Assembly (NCBI GenBank): GCA_030562195.1
Contig: JAUJPP010000012.1
Location: 14,260,001 to 14,324,000, forward strand
DNA: 64,000 nt
Source of the DNA: Nipponacmea schrenckii
Lineage: Eukaryota; Mollusca; Gastropoda; Lottiidae
Direction: 5' to 3'
The notes under the pieces are model-generated. The model did no database searches, was not told where the DNA came from, and was given only the letters and a program-made list of their open reading frames with translations. The translations under genes and the position numbers were made by a program. This document shows, in pieces, positions 1-11,325 of the stretch (its first letter is position 1; each line of letters begins with the position of its first letter).

Positions 1-42
1 TTAAAAAATTTCTGTTCACTTTAAGACGTATTATCCCTTTAA
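1..42. mobile_element. Right end of an AAAGGGAT-family MITE, cut by the window edge
   Basis: The motif ttaagacgtattatcccttt matches the terminus of the fuller element at 11,326-11,638, which ends in taagacacactatccctttt. Only the terminal inverted repeat and a little interior lie inside the window. The call rests on similarity to other copies in this window. Confidence 0.5.
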
Positions 43-64
43 GGATTTATTGTTTTCTTTCTAG

Positions 65-165
65 CAAAAAATTACAGGACATCAACTATACCAGTTGATG
101 TCCTAAAAGGCATTATTGAATCTATTAAAAATTCTAAAAGTAATAATGTTACGGGGGGACGATGA
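65..165 (+). CDS. Candidate last coding exon of an unrecognised plus-strand gene (partial)
   Basis: A strong 3' splice-site signal (tgttttctttctag, ending at 64) is followed by an open frame, starting with the last two bases of a split codon, that ends in TGA at 163-165. It encodes about 32 residues and includes TIPVDVLKGIIESIKNSKS. The composition is protein-like and the local base composition is less skewed than in the surrounding DNA. I do not recognise the family, and all upstream exons would lie left of the window. A perfect 12-bp inverted repeat with a 5-nt loop (76-104) sits inside the frame. A chance open stretch after a chance acceptor remains possible. Confidence 0.4.
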
Positions 166-950
166 TGTCATATGACCTGGGTCATTTTAAAACCAACACG
201 TTCAACACGAGTTTACTCCATCAGTTATGACACATCTCTACAAAAACTATTACCGCCGATTGGGCATTTTATTAAATTGAGCTTGAAAAAGAACCATTAA
301 ATTATGAAGCCAGTGACAGTGCTTCTATAGATCTAAAATGAGCTCTATCGTATCTTATTAGGCTACGCTTCATACAAATACCCCCACCCTCAACGACAAA
401 AAAACTCAATATGCATACGCCTCCATTCGACACCCTGTGGGTCTATATATAAACCTGTACCCCTTCCCCTTTCAAGATAGAGCATGTTCACGGTGAGGCG
501 AATGTGAATTCCCGGATTTAAGGTAGGGAAATACCAACCTATGTGATGCAATTTTTTAAGCGACTAGATACGGCCAGATAAAACCAGAATGAAACGGTGG
601 ATATGAGAGAAACGGTTGGTTTATTTCATCGGTTGGCCCTCGTATTCTAGAATTTTCTGAGAGCTTGGGGGAGAATATTCCAGACTTTAGAGCTAGTCTA
701 TAACAGACGAAAATGTAGATCGTGGAATGAGAAATTGATATTCTTAAATAGGGCTGTAAAAAAGTTTTCTAAACTATGACAACTGTTATTTTATTTTAAA
801 TGAATTATAGTCACTTTGCAATTTCCCCAAATCTAAGCGTTTTATGACGTAAAAATGCCCTTTGATTATTATGTAAGCAAATATTTCATTAGTGACGTAA
901 TATACGATCAACGTAATACATTATATTTCTTTTGTCCGGAACCACAAATT
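166..950. other. Spacer without a recognisable gene
   Basis: No coding stretch can be supported. There is a TATA-like run (tatatataaa, 444-453), but nothing downstream ties it to a transcript. From about 900 the sequence resembles the start of the fold-back MITE family that includes the copy at 30,100-30,275 (ggaaccacaaa motif). Confidence 0.5.
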
Positions 951-954
951 GAAA

Positions 955-1229
955 ATAAAATGAATGGAGTTTTACGTCCTACTCTCCTGCATATTATGGG
1001 CTAATGAAGACGGGTAACGCCAGGGCAGCGGTTCTAGCCTACTCTTTTTCCGATGTTCAACTGTCGAGGGATCTTTAACGTGCACAACCTGTAGCACGCG
1101 GGACCTCGGTGTCCCATCCGAACGATAAGATGCTTTTTCCATATCAGTGCCTTTGACCTGCATCAATGACAAGGGGAAACCGATACCCGAAGCCACAGAT
1201 ATCTGACTAGAAATTGGAATGATGCACAT
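955..1229 (-). mobile_element. SINE body and tail (minus orientation)
   Basis: Read on the minus strand, this contains the block also found at 22,430-22,795: the sequence around gtgctacaggttgtgcacgt, then cattagcccat, then a tail of the form gtaaaactccattcatttta. The open frame on the minus strand is repeat-derived. The DNA on both sides matches the two halves of a MITE motif (accacaaa before, gaaattggaatgatgcac after), so the SINE appears to have inserted into an older element. Confidence 0.65.
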
Positions 1230-2650
1230 AAAAGTTTATAAATGATAAGATAAGCCTCTTTACAATATCTTTAGGAATGGGAATTTTTTTATGTTCCGAC
1301 CATCGTTTCATATTCATTAAGGCTACTGTCGAAATCAGTGTTCGGGATGGGATGCCTCCTAACCAACATTTTACTTTAGCGACATTTGTAAACTACAGAT
1401 TACTAGTTACAAGTATATTATATTTAATATAGTGCATATTTCAAAATATTTCACTAAGAAGTATACATAATATGGCGTCTTTGACAAGGCAAGTGACGTC
1501 ATACGATTTCAAACATTCTAGCCCAGGAACTACACCCCACCCTTAAAATTACATGACTTGATTACGATGACGATAGCAATATTATCATAATCTAGTTTAT
1601 AAGTAAGCTAACTTGGAGGGCAACACGACATACCGAATATACCGTTTGATTGCACAGTCACACTGATCTAAAAATAAATATGAAACGTTAGATTTAAGCG
1701 TAAACGGCGTACAGAAACACATTGTCAGTTTTACTACATATACTGTGAATAGCTAATCTAATTCACATTAACATATTACGATACTATAATATTTTAAGCG
1801 AAGAATTATTCATATAATCCATTCAAGACGGATACCAAAAGAATCATAATGCTTTTATTCGCCAAGGGTAAGTCAAGATTTCTTATTCAACCTTATTGCG
1901 CTCATGTTAGAATCGGAATAAAATATTAGCGGCCGGATTATGATATATCGTTTTGTTATTGTTATGTACGTTTTGGAATATATTTCTACTTAGTTGACAT
2001 TCAGAGACCTTCGTAGATTTCTATATGATTTGCGAATTATTGTGCATCGGTCATTTCATTACAATAGGCTTTGTTGGATTGTTTAGAAGTGTATGGATAT
2101 ATTATATAGTTTTGTGGATTCTTTATGATAAATAAATTTTCCTTGTTAATAAAAATGTATATTGTTCATTCACGATCATTAAGCTTAAATGCGTTTGTTT
2201 TATTACCGACAGTTCAATATTGCAGAGCGTTGGCGATTTTAATTCTTCTGGGAACACCAATTTTGCCCAAGGGAGGGTATCGTCTTTAATTATTATTCCA
2301 ATGAATTATAAGGAAGGCCGATTGGTAGTTTTTTTTCTTTGCAAATAGTTTAGATCAATCCGGTTAAGACTTGTTGTATCCGCTTAACACTTGCCTTGTA
2401 AATTACACAGGAACGTGTGCGGTTACAGTTTAATTTGGATCAATGCCGGTTTTTCGGTGGTCATAATATAGCCTTATTAACATCACGCTCTTAGCAATAA
2501 TTGTTAGTAATATTTTCATGATCCGAACCCCTTCCTCCCCCTAACAAGGTTTCTCAATCGGGTGTCCTGACGTGGATTTGATATCCGAAACACACGTTGA
2601 CAGCATGAGAATAGCTCTTAATGTAAAGACTTTCGTAGCTTAGGCTTTTC
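1230..2650. other. AT-rich spacer, nothing recognised
   Basis: Read on both strands. There is no open frame of useful length, no recognisable peptide and no tandem repeat. The first 60 bases continue the MITE remnant around the SINE. Confidence 0.5.
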
Positions 2651-3337
2651 CCATATTATGGAGGGGGGTCTTTGCCAGAAGTATAATATACAGAGTCAAA
2701 CTTGGACTCAAGGTCTCAAACTTTACAAAGTCATATTTCAACATATACACTGTATACACCTTTCTCAAAGCAACAAGTCAAACTACTAATTATAAATTTA
2801 GTATAGCTTTTCATAGTTTACTTTTCAAACTTTATTTCACAACAGTCAACATTCAAACTGTCTTTTTCGAAAATGAATTCCTAACTTTGCAGTACTAACA
2901 TAATCAACTATGTCTTCTTGACTGTGCATTCTTAAAAGATGTAGGCCTACGTTCGACCACTGTATTCTTGAGAATAGTCGAGTTTACCATATACGATTAT
3001 GTGACTTACTTCATTTACATGATTAAATTCACGGAAACTGACGGAAATATGCAGAAGTCGACTTTACAACTCAAGATAGTTGGTTATGTGAATAATGTAC
3101 AGTAAAGAATTCATTTTCGAAAAAGAAAGTTTGAATGTTGACTGTTGTGAAATAAAGTTTGAAAAGTAAACTATGAATATCTCTACTTTGTAATTAGCAG
3201 ATTGAATTGTTGATTTAAGAAAGGTATATTTTATACCTGTGTTATGTTGATATATGACTTTGTTAAGTCGAAGCCTTGAGTTCAAGTTTGAATTTGTAAT
3301 CACTTCTGGCAACGAACCCCCTCCATATTATGGATGG
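2651..3337. mobile_element. Fold-back element with arms of about 270 bp
   Basis: The left arm starts ccatattatggaggggg and continues through tttgccagaagt. The right arm ends acttctggcaacgaaccccc and then ccatattatgg. The arms are complementary over most of 2,651-2,915 and 3,080-3,337, and closest in their inner part: the left arm reads tcacaacagtcaacattcaa and the right arm carries its reverse complement. The core between them is about 160 bp. The minus-strand frame at 3,064-3,312 is only the translated arm. No transposase is present, so the element is non-autonomous. Confidence 0.75.
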
Positions 3338-4069
3338 TTGGCTTTCAATGTTCAAATATTGGAAATTTAACTCTTTGTTTCCAACTTAAAGCTATCAACA
3401 CGTAGTCAGTAGGAGGCGAACACTTTAAGCCAAAATAGTTCTTCTACACTATTCTCATATTTTTTATTTTTCAAATATTGAAAATTGAACCCACACCAAC
3501 CAGATGTCGTGACGAGGATTTAACATAATCTTGTCTATATGGCTATGTTTGATCGTTACATTTGACGTCAATTTATCTCCGACACGGTCACTATAAGTAT
3601 CAAATGGGTGGCTCGACATATGGGAAACATACGGGTAAAATTCGTTGACGTTCAAATTTTGATTCAAACAATGCAAGTAGACTTTAAAGTAAATGGTTTT
3701 GCGTAATGACTTCCATATGGCCCTGTATTTTTTAATGTTCATCCTAAGGTCAGTTGACGGTTATGTGTGAAACAAAAAAAAAACAATCTGGGAAAGATCA
3801 CTGGCATGAGTTTGAACATAAACCAGCTTTCAGAATGGGTCTTTAAGATCCTGGAAACAAGAAACTGTATTTGACATTGATCTTTCCTTGATTATCCTTA
3901 CAAATTTACAGCCCGGTTGCGTGGAATATGAGTGAAGATGACTTATTCAAAGTCATCGGACTTTCACAAGCCGATCGAGATTAGAATTTACAAACGATTG
4001 GTTGATAATTATATTTGCTAAAGAAAGGTGTTCAATCATTCGTATTTAAAATCAAAACCGAGGCACCGT
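3338..4069. other. Spacer with dispersed-repeat traces
   Basis: No gene is supported. A 92-codon minus frame at 3,464-3,742 shows no recognisable domain, and no splice context makes it an exon. The stretch at 3,925-3,985 (gagtgaagatgacttattca) recurs at 19,862-19,881 in GTF2F2 intron 2, so it is a dispersed repeat. Confidence 0.4.
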
Positions 4070-4445
4070 TTTACATTACAATCGATATGGCTGATGCTAA
4101 TGTTATGGCAAATTTTCCACCACTACACACTGCAGTGTTTGCCACACTTCATTATCACGTTAAACGTAAAACTCCATTTCAGCTGTTACACCGGCCAACT
4201 TTCACAAATACCATACATACTGCAGGGTTTTTCACTATGCATTAGCACGTAAAACTTAAAACTTTTTATCAGTTGTTACCTCGGTCAACTTTCCCACGTT
4301 TCATACTGCAATGCCGGTCACTCTTAATCGGCAGTATAGTAGAACGCTTCATTTCATCTGTTAAATCGGCAAAATTTCCCCCATTTCATACGGCTGTCGC
4401 TCTTCATTAGAAGAAGAAGAACGTAAAACTCAATTTCATTTCAAT
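4070..4445 (+). repeat. Degenerate tandem repeat, about 100-bp unit, 3-4 copies
   Basis: Each copy contains an opening like aatttcccccatttcatact, a short run ending ttcattag, then cgtaaaactccatttcag. Divergence is high. The block ends in a SINE-tail-like sequence (acgtaaaactcaatttcatt), so the array may descend from SINE tails. The two overlapping short open frames here are products of the repeat. Confidence 0.55.
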
Positions 4446-4679
4446 TTCATCTCTGAGTTCTGCCCAGTGCACTAAGTGTAAAAATTAATTTTTTGGGGGT
4501 CATTTCTAAAAATACATCTGAGAAAAAAAACGATTTGATAAAAGCTACTCTATGATGCGTGTCGACCTAACTGACAAATAAAATAGATCTATTTGTTGTA
4601 GGTTCAATATTTGAACTGAATAGAGAGCTAAAGTTATCTTGTGGAGGGACGACATTAAAAAAAAAGGTAAGAAATTTCC

Positions 4680-4915
4680 TTTAGGACGATGAAGTTGATG
4701 TTGATGATAATGATGATAACGTCGATGATAATGATGGTGATGATGTTGTTGTTGCTGGAATGATTTTAATGATGATGATGACAATGGTGTTGAATGATGA
4801 CGGAAATGTCGACAACCACATTACTGAGAATAGATAATGAAAATGAATCAAGATGAATGACGACGAAAATGATGATGATTAATGATGATGGAATTGATGA
4901 CGTTGATGTAACCAA
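4680..4915 (+). repeat. GAT-rich imperfect microsatellite
   Basis: Interrupted runs of gatgat, gatgtt and gataat. On the minus strand they translate to histidine-rich low-complexity peptide, which explains the frame at 4,545-4,784. No gene is implied. Confidence 0.8.
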
Positions 4916-6003
4916 ATACCGTAAAAAAGGACATGATCACGGTCGGTTTATTCTTATTTCGACTAACTATATGGTGTAAAAGTTTCATTTCGCTTTTTAT
5001 TTCGTTTATATTGATGATAATTCTGAAAGAAATGTATATTGCAATGTCTAGGAAAGATTGTTGTCAAAGAATTTGGTCAGGAAAATTCTAAGGGACAGAT
5101 GTAAATTTCTAAAATATAGTTTTGATGTTGTTTGAATTACATAGTTCATATTGTTATTCTATATTCTGTTTTTTGTTCGCCTGAGGGGTATTGTCAACGT
5201 GCACTTTATATACTGTATAATATTATAGAACTTACGACGCAATTACATTTTGTACGCTTAATGAATTCTTTTTGACCTATAGATAGCAAACTGGTTTGTG
5301 CTGTATGTAAAAAAAAAGGGAGGCAAAGAGAAAAGGGAACATCCCGCAAAGCCTATCGCAATGCATCAATTTCACTATTGGGGATGTATATTATTATTTT
5401 CTTGGGGGATATCGATTACTTTTTTTTATTGTTCTACAAAATGGCAGGAATTGCGCAGTAGTATGCTTTGTCATGTGTTTATATTTTATAGAACGGGATA
5501 AATATACATTATATTAGTAAGTTATTAATGTTTGCTTTTTTCGATATTTCCCAAGAGACATAATATAATATATCAAATGTCGCTGCAGAGACCAGTTTCG
5601 TCAAGATTAAATCCATACTAACGTAACCGATGCACAAAAGCAATCCCATTTCACTTTGGATCATTCAGTCGATGTAGATCGTAAAGCTCCAGGCGTCTGA
5701 ATGAAAATTGGAATGGTGCAAATTGATGCTATCAGTTTTCACGCTACATTTACAAAAATTTAGAAAACCTCTTAACAATCCTTTTAATGATGCTAAATTT
5801 AAAATCAATTTCAGTGATTGATCAGTTCTGTGACATGAACACTAGAATCGCCCTAAATTAAGATTTCATGACGCAGAATAGAAGAGACATGAAACTCCAT
5901 TTAATTCAATTTCCGATGGAAACAATCGAAAACCGTCATATAATAATGACGTAATAGATTCATATTGATCCGAAGTCGCAGTTTATTTCGTGATAACATT
6001 CTT
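4916..6003. other. Spacer upstream of profilin, with a MITE remnant
   Basis: The stretch 5,640-5,795 (aaattggaatggtgcaaatt, ending in ctcttaacaatccttttaat) is the right half of the fold-back MITE family seen at 29,979-30,275 and 48,255-48,615. The profilin 5' UTR exon and promoter probably lie somewhere upstream of 6,000, but I cannot place them. Confidence 0.4.
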
Positions 6004-6007
6004 AAAA

Positions 6008-6022
6008 ATCTGTCATTTCAGA
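6008..6022 (+). promoter_or_regulatory. 3' splice site of a 5' UTR intron (profilin)
   Basis: The sequence atctgtcatttcag, with its AG at 6,020-6,021, lies just before the profilin ATG at 6,024. This suggests an untranslated first exon further upstream that splices to within three bases of the start codon. That exon was not identified. Confidence 0.5.
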
Positions 6023-6023
6023 A

Positions 6024-7400
6024 ATGAGCGGGTGGGATGCTTGGACTCAGCAATTGCTGCACAGAAATATAGACGGGGTTTCTTATGTTAGCGCCCAGCA
6101 TGGTGGATTATACGGTTTTGATGGAAAATTATGGGCGGGAACGGATGACTTCATGAAACGGGTAAGTACAATTGTTTTGTATTTTACACGAAAATTGGAA
6201 TATCCATTGGTGCAGTTGATCTCAGAATTTGAATATGTAGATATTACCTCTACCTTTTAATATCTGACGAAGTATGGTTGAGGAATTAAAGTGCAAAACT
6301 TCGTTGAGTTTGTCCAAGCTCCATTGATGTTACCGTAGGCGAGGCGTGCCGGTTTACCATCTTTTCAGCTGATGTGTGGAATCTCAAGGAGTAAAATCTA
6401 CACTTTTGCGTTTGTCTAACCTTCAGAACTCCCTAGCCTACACGAGATAACACCCACCGCGTGCACCACTGAAACCTGTCACTTAGTCGTTTCTTTTTCA
6501 TTTACATTTCAGATAAATCCGAATTCTCTGAAGAAAATGCACGACGCTATAGATCGTGGAGCGGCCGCAGTCAGTAAAGTGGAATTAGGCGGAAAGAAAT
6601 ATTTTGTTATCAATAACGATCCGACATCTAAATTTGTTATATTAAAATCTGTTGACCGGGGAGCAGGCTGTACTGTGGCGAAATCAAATACATGTAAGTA
6701 CATTCATTCCTATTGTCGTCAATGGCGAATGGTGGGTCTGGGTTGGATGGTGATGGGTCGCATTCGGAATCAATTTCGGTGTCTATGGAAAACCGAACCT
6801 TCAATGAACCCAGGACCGTAGCCACAGCAGTGCAAGCGGAGGCCTATGAAAAATACGTCTGACTACCACCAGTCTGAAATCAATTCTGACTTCGAAAAAT
6901 CAATTCTAAGAACGATCAATTCCGACTATGAACAATCAAGAAAGACTACGAACAATCTAGTCTGAAATCCAGTCTGACTATGAACAATCAAGTCTAACTA
7001 TGAATTATCAAGTCTAACTGAATAATCAAATCTAACTATGAATAATCAAGTCTAACTATGAATAATCAAGTCTTACTATGAATAATCAAGTCTAACTATG
7101 AATAATCAAGTGTGACTATGAACAATCCAGTCTGACTCCGAAAAATCATGACTACCAGCAATCCAATCTTAAATCAAGTCTGACTAAAAGCAACAATATC
7201 TGACTACAAGCAATCATATCTTGACTACGAGCAATCATATCTGACTACACAATTAAGTCTGACTACGGGCCTGAATGAACCATCCAATTTTCTTTTCAGG
7301 TTTGGTCGTGGGAATTTATGATAATGATAGTGTACAACCTGCTAATAACACCAGCCAAATTTGTGATATCAGAGATCATTTAGTGGATGCTGGATACTAA
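6024..7400 (+). CDS. Profilin, complete, three coding exons
   Basis: Coding exons are 6,024-6,161, 6,513-6,693 and 7,300-7,400, joining to 139 codons plus TAA, the usual length for an invertebrate profilin. Both introns have GT-AG ends (gtaagt donors) in phases 0 and 1. Profilin binds monomeric actin, promotes ADP/ATP exchange on it, and delivers it to formins and other proline-rich partners in the cytoplasm and cortex. Supporting features are the N-terminal MSGWDAWTQQLL with the aromatic poly-proline-binding residues, the loop GGLYGFDGKLWAGT, the central GGKKYFVINND strand, and the C-terminal helix ending LVDAGY. All family segments are present without break or frameshift. Exon 3 starts by completing the split cysteine codon. 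The 3' end faces the 3' end of GTF2F2, about 4.6 kb away. Identification is by recognition of the protein; the isoform is not assignable. Confidence 0.95.
6880..7262 (+). repeat. Minisatellite in profilin intron 2, about 20-bp unit
   Basis: Roughly 18 imperfect copies of tctaactatgaataatcaag, best conserved at 7,000-7,120. The edges drift to forms with tctgactac. The array ends about 35 bases before the exon 3 acceptor and makes up most of the intron. Confidence 0.85.
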
Positions 7401-7516
7401 ATTTCAACCATCCTCCAAAGCAAAACCTTAAATTGTAGAAGTCCACCATCGCATCAAAATTTTGTTGTATTTTCTTTTACATTCATATCAAGAAAAACTT
7501 TTAGGTGATTTGTCTC

Positions 7517-7522
7517 AATAAA
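7517..7522 (+). terminator. Possible profilin poly(A) signal
   Basis: AATAAA lies 117 bases past the stop codon. Other AATAAA hexamers occur near 9,012 and 9,107, so a longer 3' UTR is also possible. No transcript evidence is visible. Confidence 0.4.
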
Positions 7523-7819
7523 AGAACATTCCAAAGGGTGTGGTTTAAAGAGGGAACAAATGTAGTTGATATGTCAAACTTGCGGGGAGCAAGTAGAAAG
7601 AGGAATGTTTAAAATTGTCTTCTTACTGGGTGTGTTATATTTGTTTCTTGTTAATTATTGGTTTTCAATTTCAAGCATTTAAAGAGAGTGCCTATTTCTA
7701 TCAAATCAGGCTAAATAATTTTCCATCCAAATTTGTCCCTTACTGCCTTCTGAAAAGTGAGAGTTTATTTTTTTGTACTTTATACAACTGTAGAAATCAT
7801 AACCAATTCAAATTTTGAC

Positions 7820-8620
7820 ACATTTTGAATCTGCATTTGTTATCATATGAATCTGGATTTGTTATCATTATAATTTGGATATGTTATCATTTGAATCTGA
7901 ATCTGTTCAGTTTTATCTGGATCTGTTATAATTTTAATCTAGATTTAAGTTAAGTTTGGATTTGTATTATTTTAATATTATATTAAGCATTCAGAATGCC
8001 TGCTTTTTATGTCACAGTGATTTAACAATAAGTGGTTCTTTCAGGTTTTGAGCCTTTCAAATGCTTCTTACTTGCTTCATCCTTGCACAATCCCTGTTTT
8101 GTTTGGAAGTACTGAAAAATAATTGAAAAAATGTGTTTTCTGATGTGTTTATGTGCTGTATCCAAATATTATTTTAGTGAAGGCATTTAAAGCACATAAA
8201 CATTCAAAAGCCTTTTATTTTTGTGTTTTAGCAATAATAACTGATCTCAAACCTGATAAATAATTATGCTTGAACGGAACATCATAAAATACAATAAAGC
8301 ATTGAAAATGCCTCTGACATATTTCATCATAAAATCTGTTTTTTTTTTTATATTCTATTTTGATACAAGGCATTTAATGCTCAGTACATTGACTGTTTTA
8401 AGTATGCAAGCATGGAAAATGCCTCTCAAGTATTTATAGGTGGTATTATAAAAGTCTTTATATTAAGCTTATGTATTATAAATGCCTCAATTATAAATTG
8501 AACTCATACTCTTTGTATTAACTATGCCTTTGTAAATAATTTGACAATACCTGCTCTTTTTTAAGTTTTAAATTTGAATTAAGGGCACTTTTAATGCCTT
8601 GTTTTCCATGATTATATTTT
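7820..8620 (+). repeat. Degenerate repeats with recurring GCATT...AATGCC hairpins
   Basis: At 7,820-7,965 there are about six copies of a 25-28-bp unit like gaatctggatttgttatcat. From 7,985 to 8,610 short inverted motifs recur every 60-80 bases, for example gcattcagaatgcc, gcattgaaaatgcc and ggcatttaatgc, each able to form a small stem. Copies are old and irregular. The block could lie in a long profilin 3' UTR. Confidence 0.5.
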
Positions 8621-8759
8621 TCAAAAGTATATTTTATTGGTCTACTAAGGATATTTTGGGGGTCAAGCACAATTGACTTTTTATGTCTATAATTTGGTGC
8701 CAATCTTGAGAGTGCTATATTTAAAAAAAAAGTTTATATTTTATTTTTTCTATATTTAT

Positions 8760-8950
8760 TTTTAACACTGTTTATTATTATTAAATATAGGCTATTTAAT
8801 GTAAATATTAATTTTTATTTAGTTTATCAGTATTTAATATAGGCTATTTAATGTAAATATTTTATTTTTAGTTAGTTTATCAGTGTTTAATATAGGTATT
8901 TAATGTAAATATTTTATTATTTTTAGTTCATGTAAATATTTTATTCAATG
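8760..8950 (+). repeat. AT-rich tandem repeat, about 60-bp unit, 3 copies
   Basis: The unit contains tttaatataggctatttaat, then gtaaatattttattttta, then agtttatcag. The third copy is shorter. No coding content. Confidence 0.7.
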
Positions 8951-9379
8951 TTCATCTTTATTGTTATACTTGTTATTACATTGTAAATAATCATAACAAC
9001 TAATTTATTAAAAATAAACTAACTTTTTTAACTTATATCCTGTCTTTGTTTTTTTATTATAGTCCTTTTGAACGTTTTTGATCAGATATATGTTTATCTT
9101 AGTTTCAAATAAAACTAAGTGTTTTATGACACGGCTATTGCAAAGGAGCTTAGATATTGTTATTGATAGGAATTTTTTTTAACAGTGGCATCATATACAT
9201 ATATATGTAATTGCAAAAACCATGGAGAAAAAAACATAACAAGTGGTTGCCTAGCAAGATACGCCTACTTTTTAACACCGGCAGAAACTCATTATTTAGG
9301 TCTAATCCAAGTTCTCATCAATATAAATGTTCACAACAAATTTGATTCAAATCAGATGAAACCTAGTCTCTATTGTATT

Positions 9380-10265
9380 TACTAGCTAATTTTCATGAGT
9401 TTGGACTAAGTCAAGGGAAATAATTCAAATATAGTTCATCCAAAAATGGTAAATATTGAACTTGTTCAAGAACTCACCAACAAAAATGATCACATCAAAT
9501 TCCATTCAAATTAGATGAAAACTGTATTGTCTATCCCAATCACAGGCCAATTTCTCAGTGTTTTGAGTAGTCAAGTGCAATAATTCAAAAACAGTTTATC
9601 GCCACGAATATGTGCTGAGATTCGAATTCCATGGTCAGGAACCATAAATAATTAGGTCTGATTCCAGGCCTGCTTTCGGTAACTAACAAGATGCATTCCA
9701 ACCCTCTATAAAAACAGTTATCAAAAAATCGTCAATTTCGAACTTGACCAAGATCTCATCATTAATGATCCACCAAATCTCATTCAAATCAGATGAAAAT
9801 TGTTGTCTCTGTGGGTTCACAAGTCATGATTTTGAGCGTTTTGACTAAGTCAAGAGCAATATCCTCAAAAAACATTCACCAAAAAACTAGTCACTATCAA
9901 ACTTGTCCAAGATCTCATCAATATAAATGATTACACAAAATTTCATTCAAATCCAATGGAAAATGTGATCTCTGTCGTGTTCACAAGCCAATTTTGACAG
10001 GTTTTAAATAAGTCAAGTGCAATATCCCAAAAAACGTTCATCGAAAAATCGCCAATTTCAAACTTGTCTAAGATCTCATCAATATAAATAATCACAGCAA
10101 GTTTCATTCAAATCCAATGAAAACTGTAGTCTCTTTAGCGTTTAAAAGCCAATTTTAACATGTTTTTACTAAATCAAGTGCAATAACTCAAAAACCGTTT
10201 TTCGAAAAATCGCCAAACCTGCTTAAGATCTCATCAATATAAATGATACAGCAATTTCATAGTTC
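9380..10265 (+). repeat. Degenerate dispersed and tandem repeat, about 165-bp unit
   Basis: Around five diverged copies carry a block like caaatttcattcaaatcaga, then ttgactaagtcaagtgcaat, then caagatctcatcaatataaa. The same family recurs at 14,000-14,470 in GTF2F2 intron 6. There it ends in a run rich in gacgga followed by a short inverted repeat (cattataatg). Such an arrangement usually belongs to a non-autonomous transposon, but the superfamily is not clear to me. Confidence 0.6.
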
Positions 10266-10561
10266 TATGATTCAAAGCAATTGTGACGACGGACCAAATG
10301 GGCACGACAAATCGACACTTATAATTGGGCTATAAAAAAAGAACCACAAATATGTGACTGAAATTGTAATGGTGCATGTAGAAGCCATAAATGATTCTGA
10401 TAGACTCAAACAAATGGTAGCCTAACAAGATGCGCCAACTGCACTGATAAATTTTGAGTATATCAAACGCCATCGTCAATCCGTGTCCAATTATACCAAA
10501 ATTCTAACTTGACCAAGATATTGATTTAAACCAATACATAAGAGCAATACATAAATTTCTT

Positions 10562-11052
10562 AAAGGGGCACAATCATGATTTTTAGGGGTTGTTTTGGGC
10601 CTTTGTTACATTTAAACAGTCCTCAGAAATACTCAAGCTCTAAGAAAATAGCAAAATATCTTGAAATATACCTCAAACAAAAAATTTCACTTTTTATTTT
10701 TTATCCCTGCTGTACGCGACTGGTCTCCAGTCAGTCTGAAAATTGTGTTTCCTGTTGACAAAGTCTACAATTGTTATTACTTTCTTTTTGTCTTGTCAGT
10801 GTGGGCCTGCGCAGTAGTCTATTGTTAACTCTTTGATTATGAAGACTGTTTTCCAATATGGCGGGAGGTTCGTAATATCTTAAGACATAATGATTTTCAA
10901 ACACGGATAATTATGGCTACACATGGATTTGAAGGCTCAAATTTCAATGGTAAGCTCTGTAGACTATTTCTGATCAGCTAAGCAAAAGATTTCATGTGTT
11001 TGAGGCTGTCAGATGATTGTCCGGAACAAACCAAGACTGTGCCCCTTTGAGG
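10562..11052 (+). mobile_element. Non-autonomous TIR element (copy 1 of 2), about 490 bp
   Basis: The ends are inverted: the left starts aaaggggcacaatcat and the right ends gactgtgccccttt. A second, closely similar copy lies at 30,708-31,201. Both copies keep a 60-codon open frame on the plus strand (10,576-10,758 here) beginning MIFRG and ending SENCVSC. No transposase domain is visible in it. The downstream edge abuts a short minisatellite. Confidence 0.7.
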
Positions 11053-11104
11053 AAAGTTGCAATGAATCATATGACATGAATATTTATTCCTTCACAAAAC
11101 ACAT

Positions 11105-11228
11105 AAACAATTGTATATCCAAATACACATATTACAAAATTGTATATCCAAATACACATATTATACAATTGTATATCCAAATACACATATTATACAATTG
11201 TATATCCAAATACACATATTATAAAGTA
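11105..11228 (+). repeat. Minisatellite, about 33-bp unit, 4 copies
   Basis: The unit reads attgtatatccaaatacaca then tattataca. Copies are nearly identical, so expansion was recent. The open frame across 11,013-11,288 is produced by the repeat. Confidence 0.85.
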
Positions 11229-11325
11229 AAATTTAGAGTGCCGCATGGTCCCTTTTCTATTTATGTAAGCTGTGGACACTTTCTGTAATATTTTCAAATT
11301 TCAAAATTCCTTCCATGTCTCTTTT

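Noticed and set aside
444..453. TATA box for profilin
   Set aside because: It is more than 5.5 kb from the start codon, with no supporting initiator or first exon. AT-rich DNA makes the motif common.
3464..3742. 92-codon minus-strand frame
   Set aside because: No recognisable domain, no acceptor or donor logic, and it lies in repeat-bearing spacer.
4015..4252. Two overlapping plus frames of about 75 codons
   Set aside because: They lie in a degenerate tandem repeat, and overlapping frames are open only because of the repeat.
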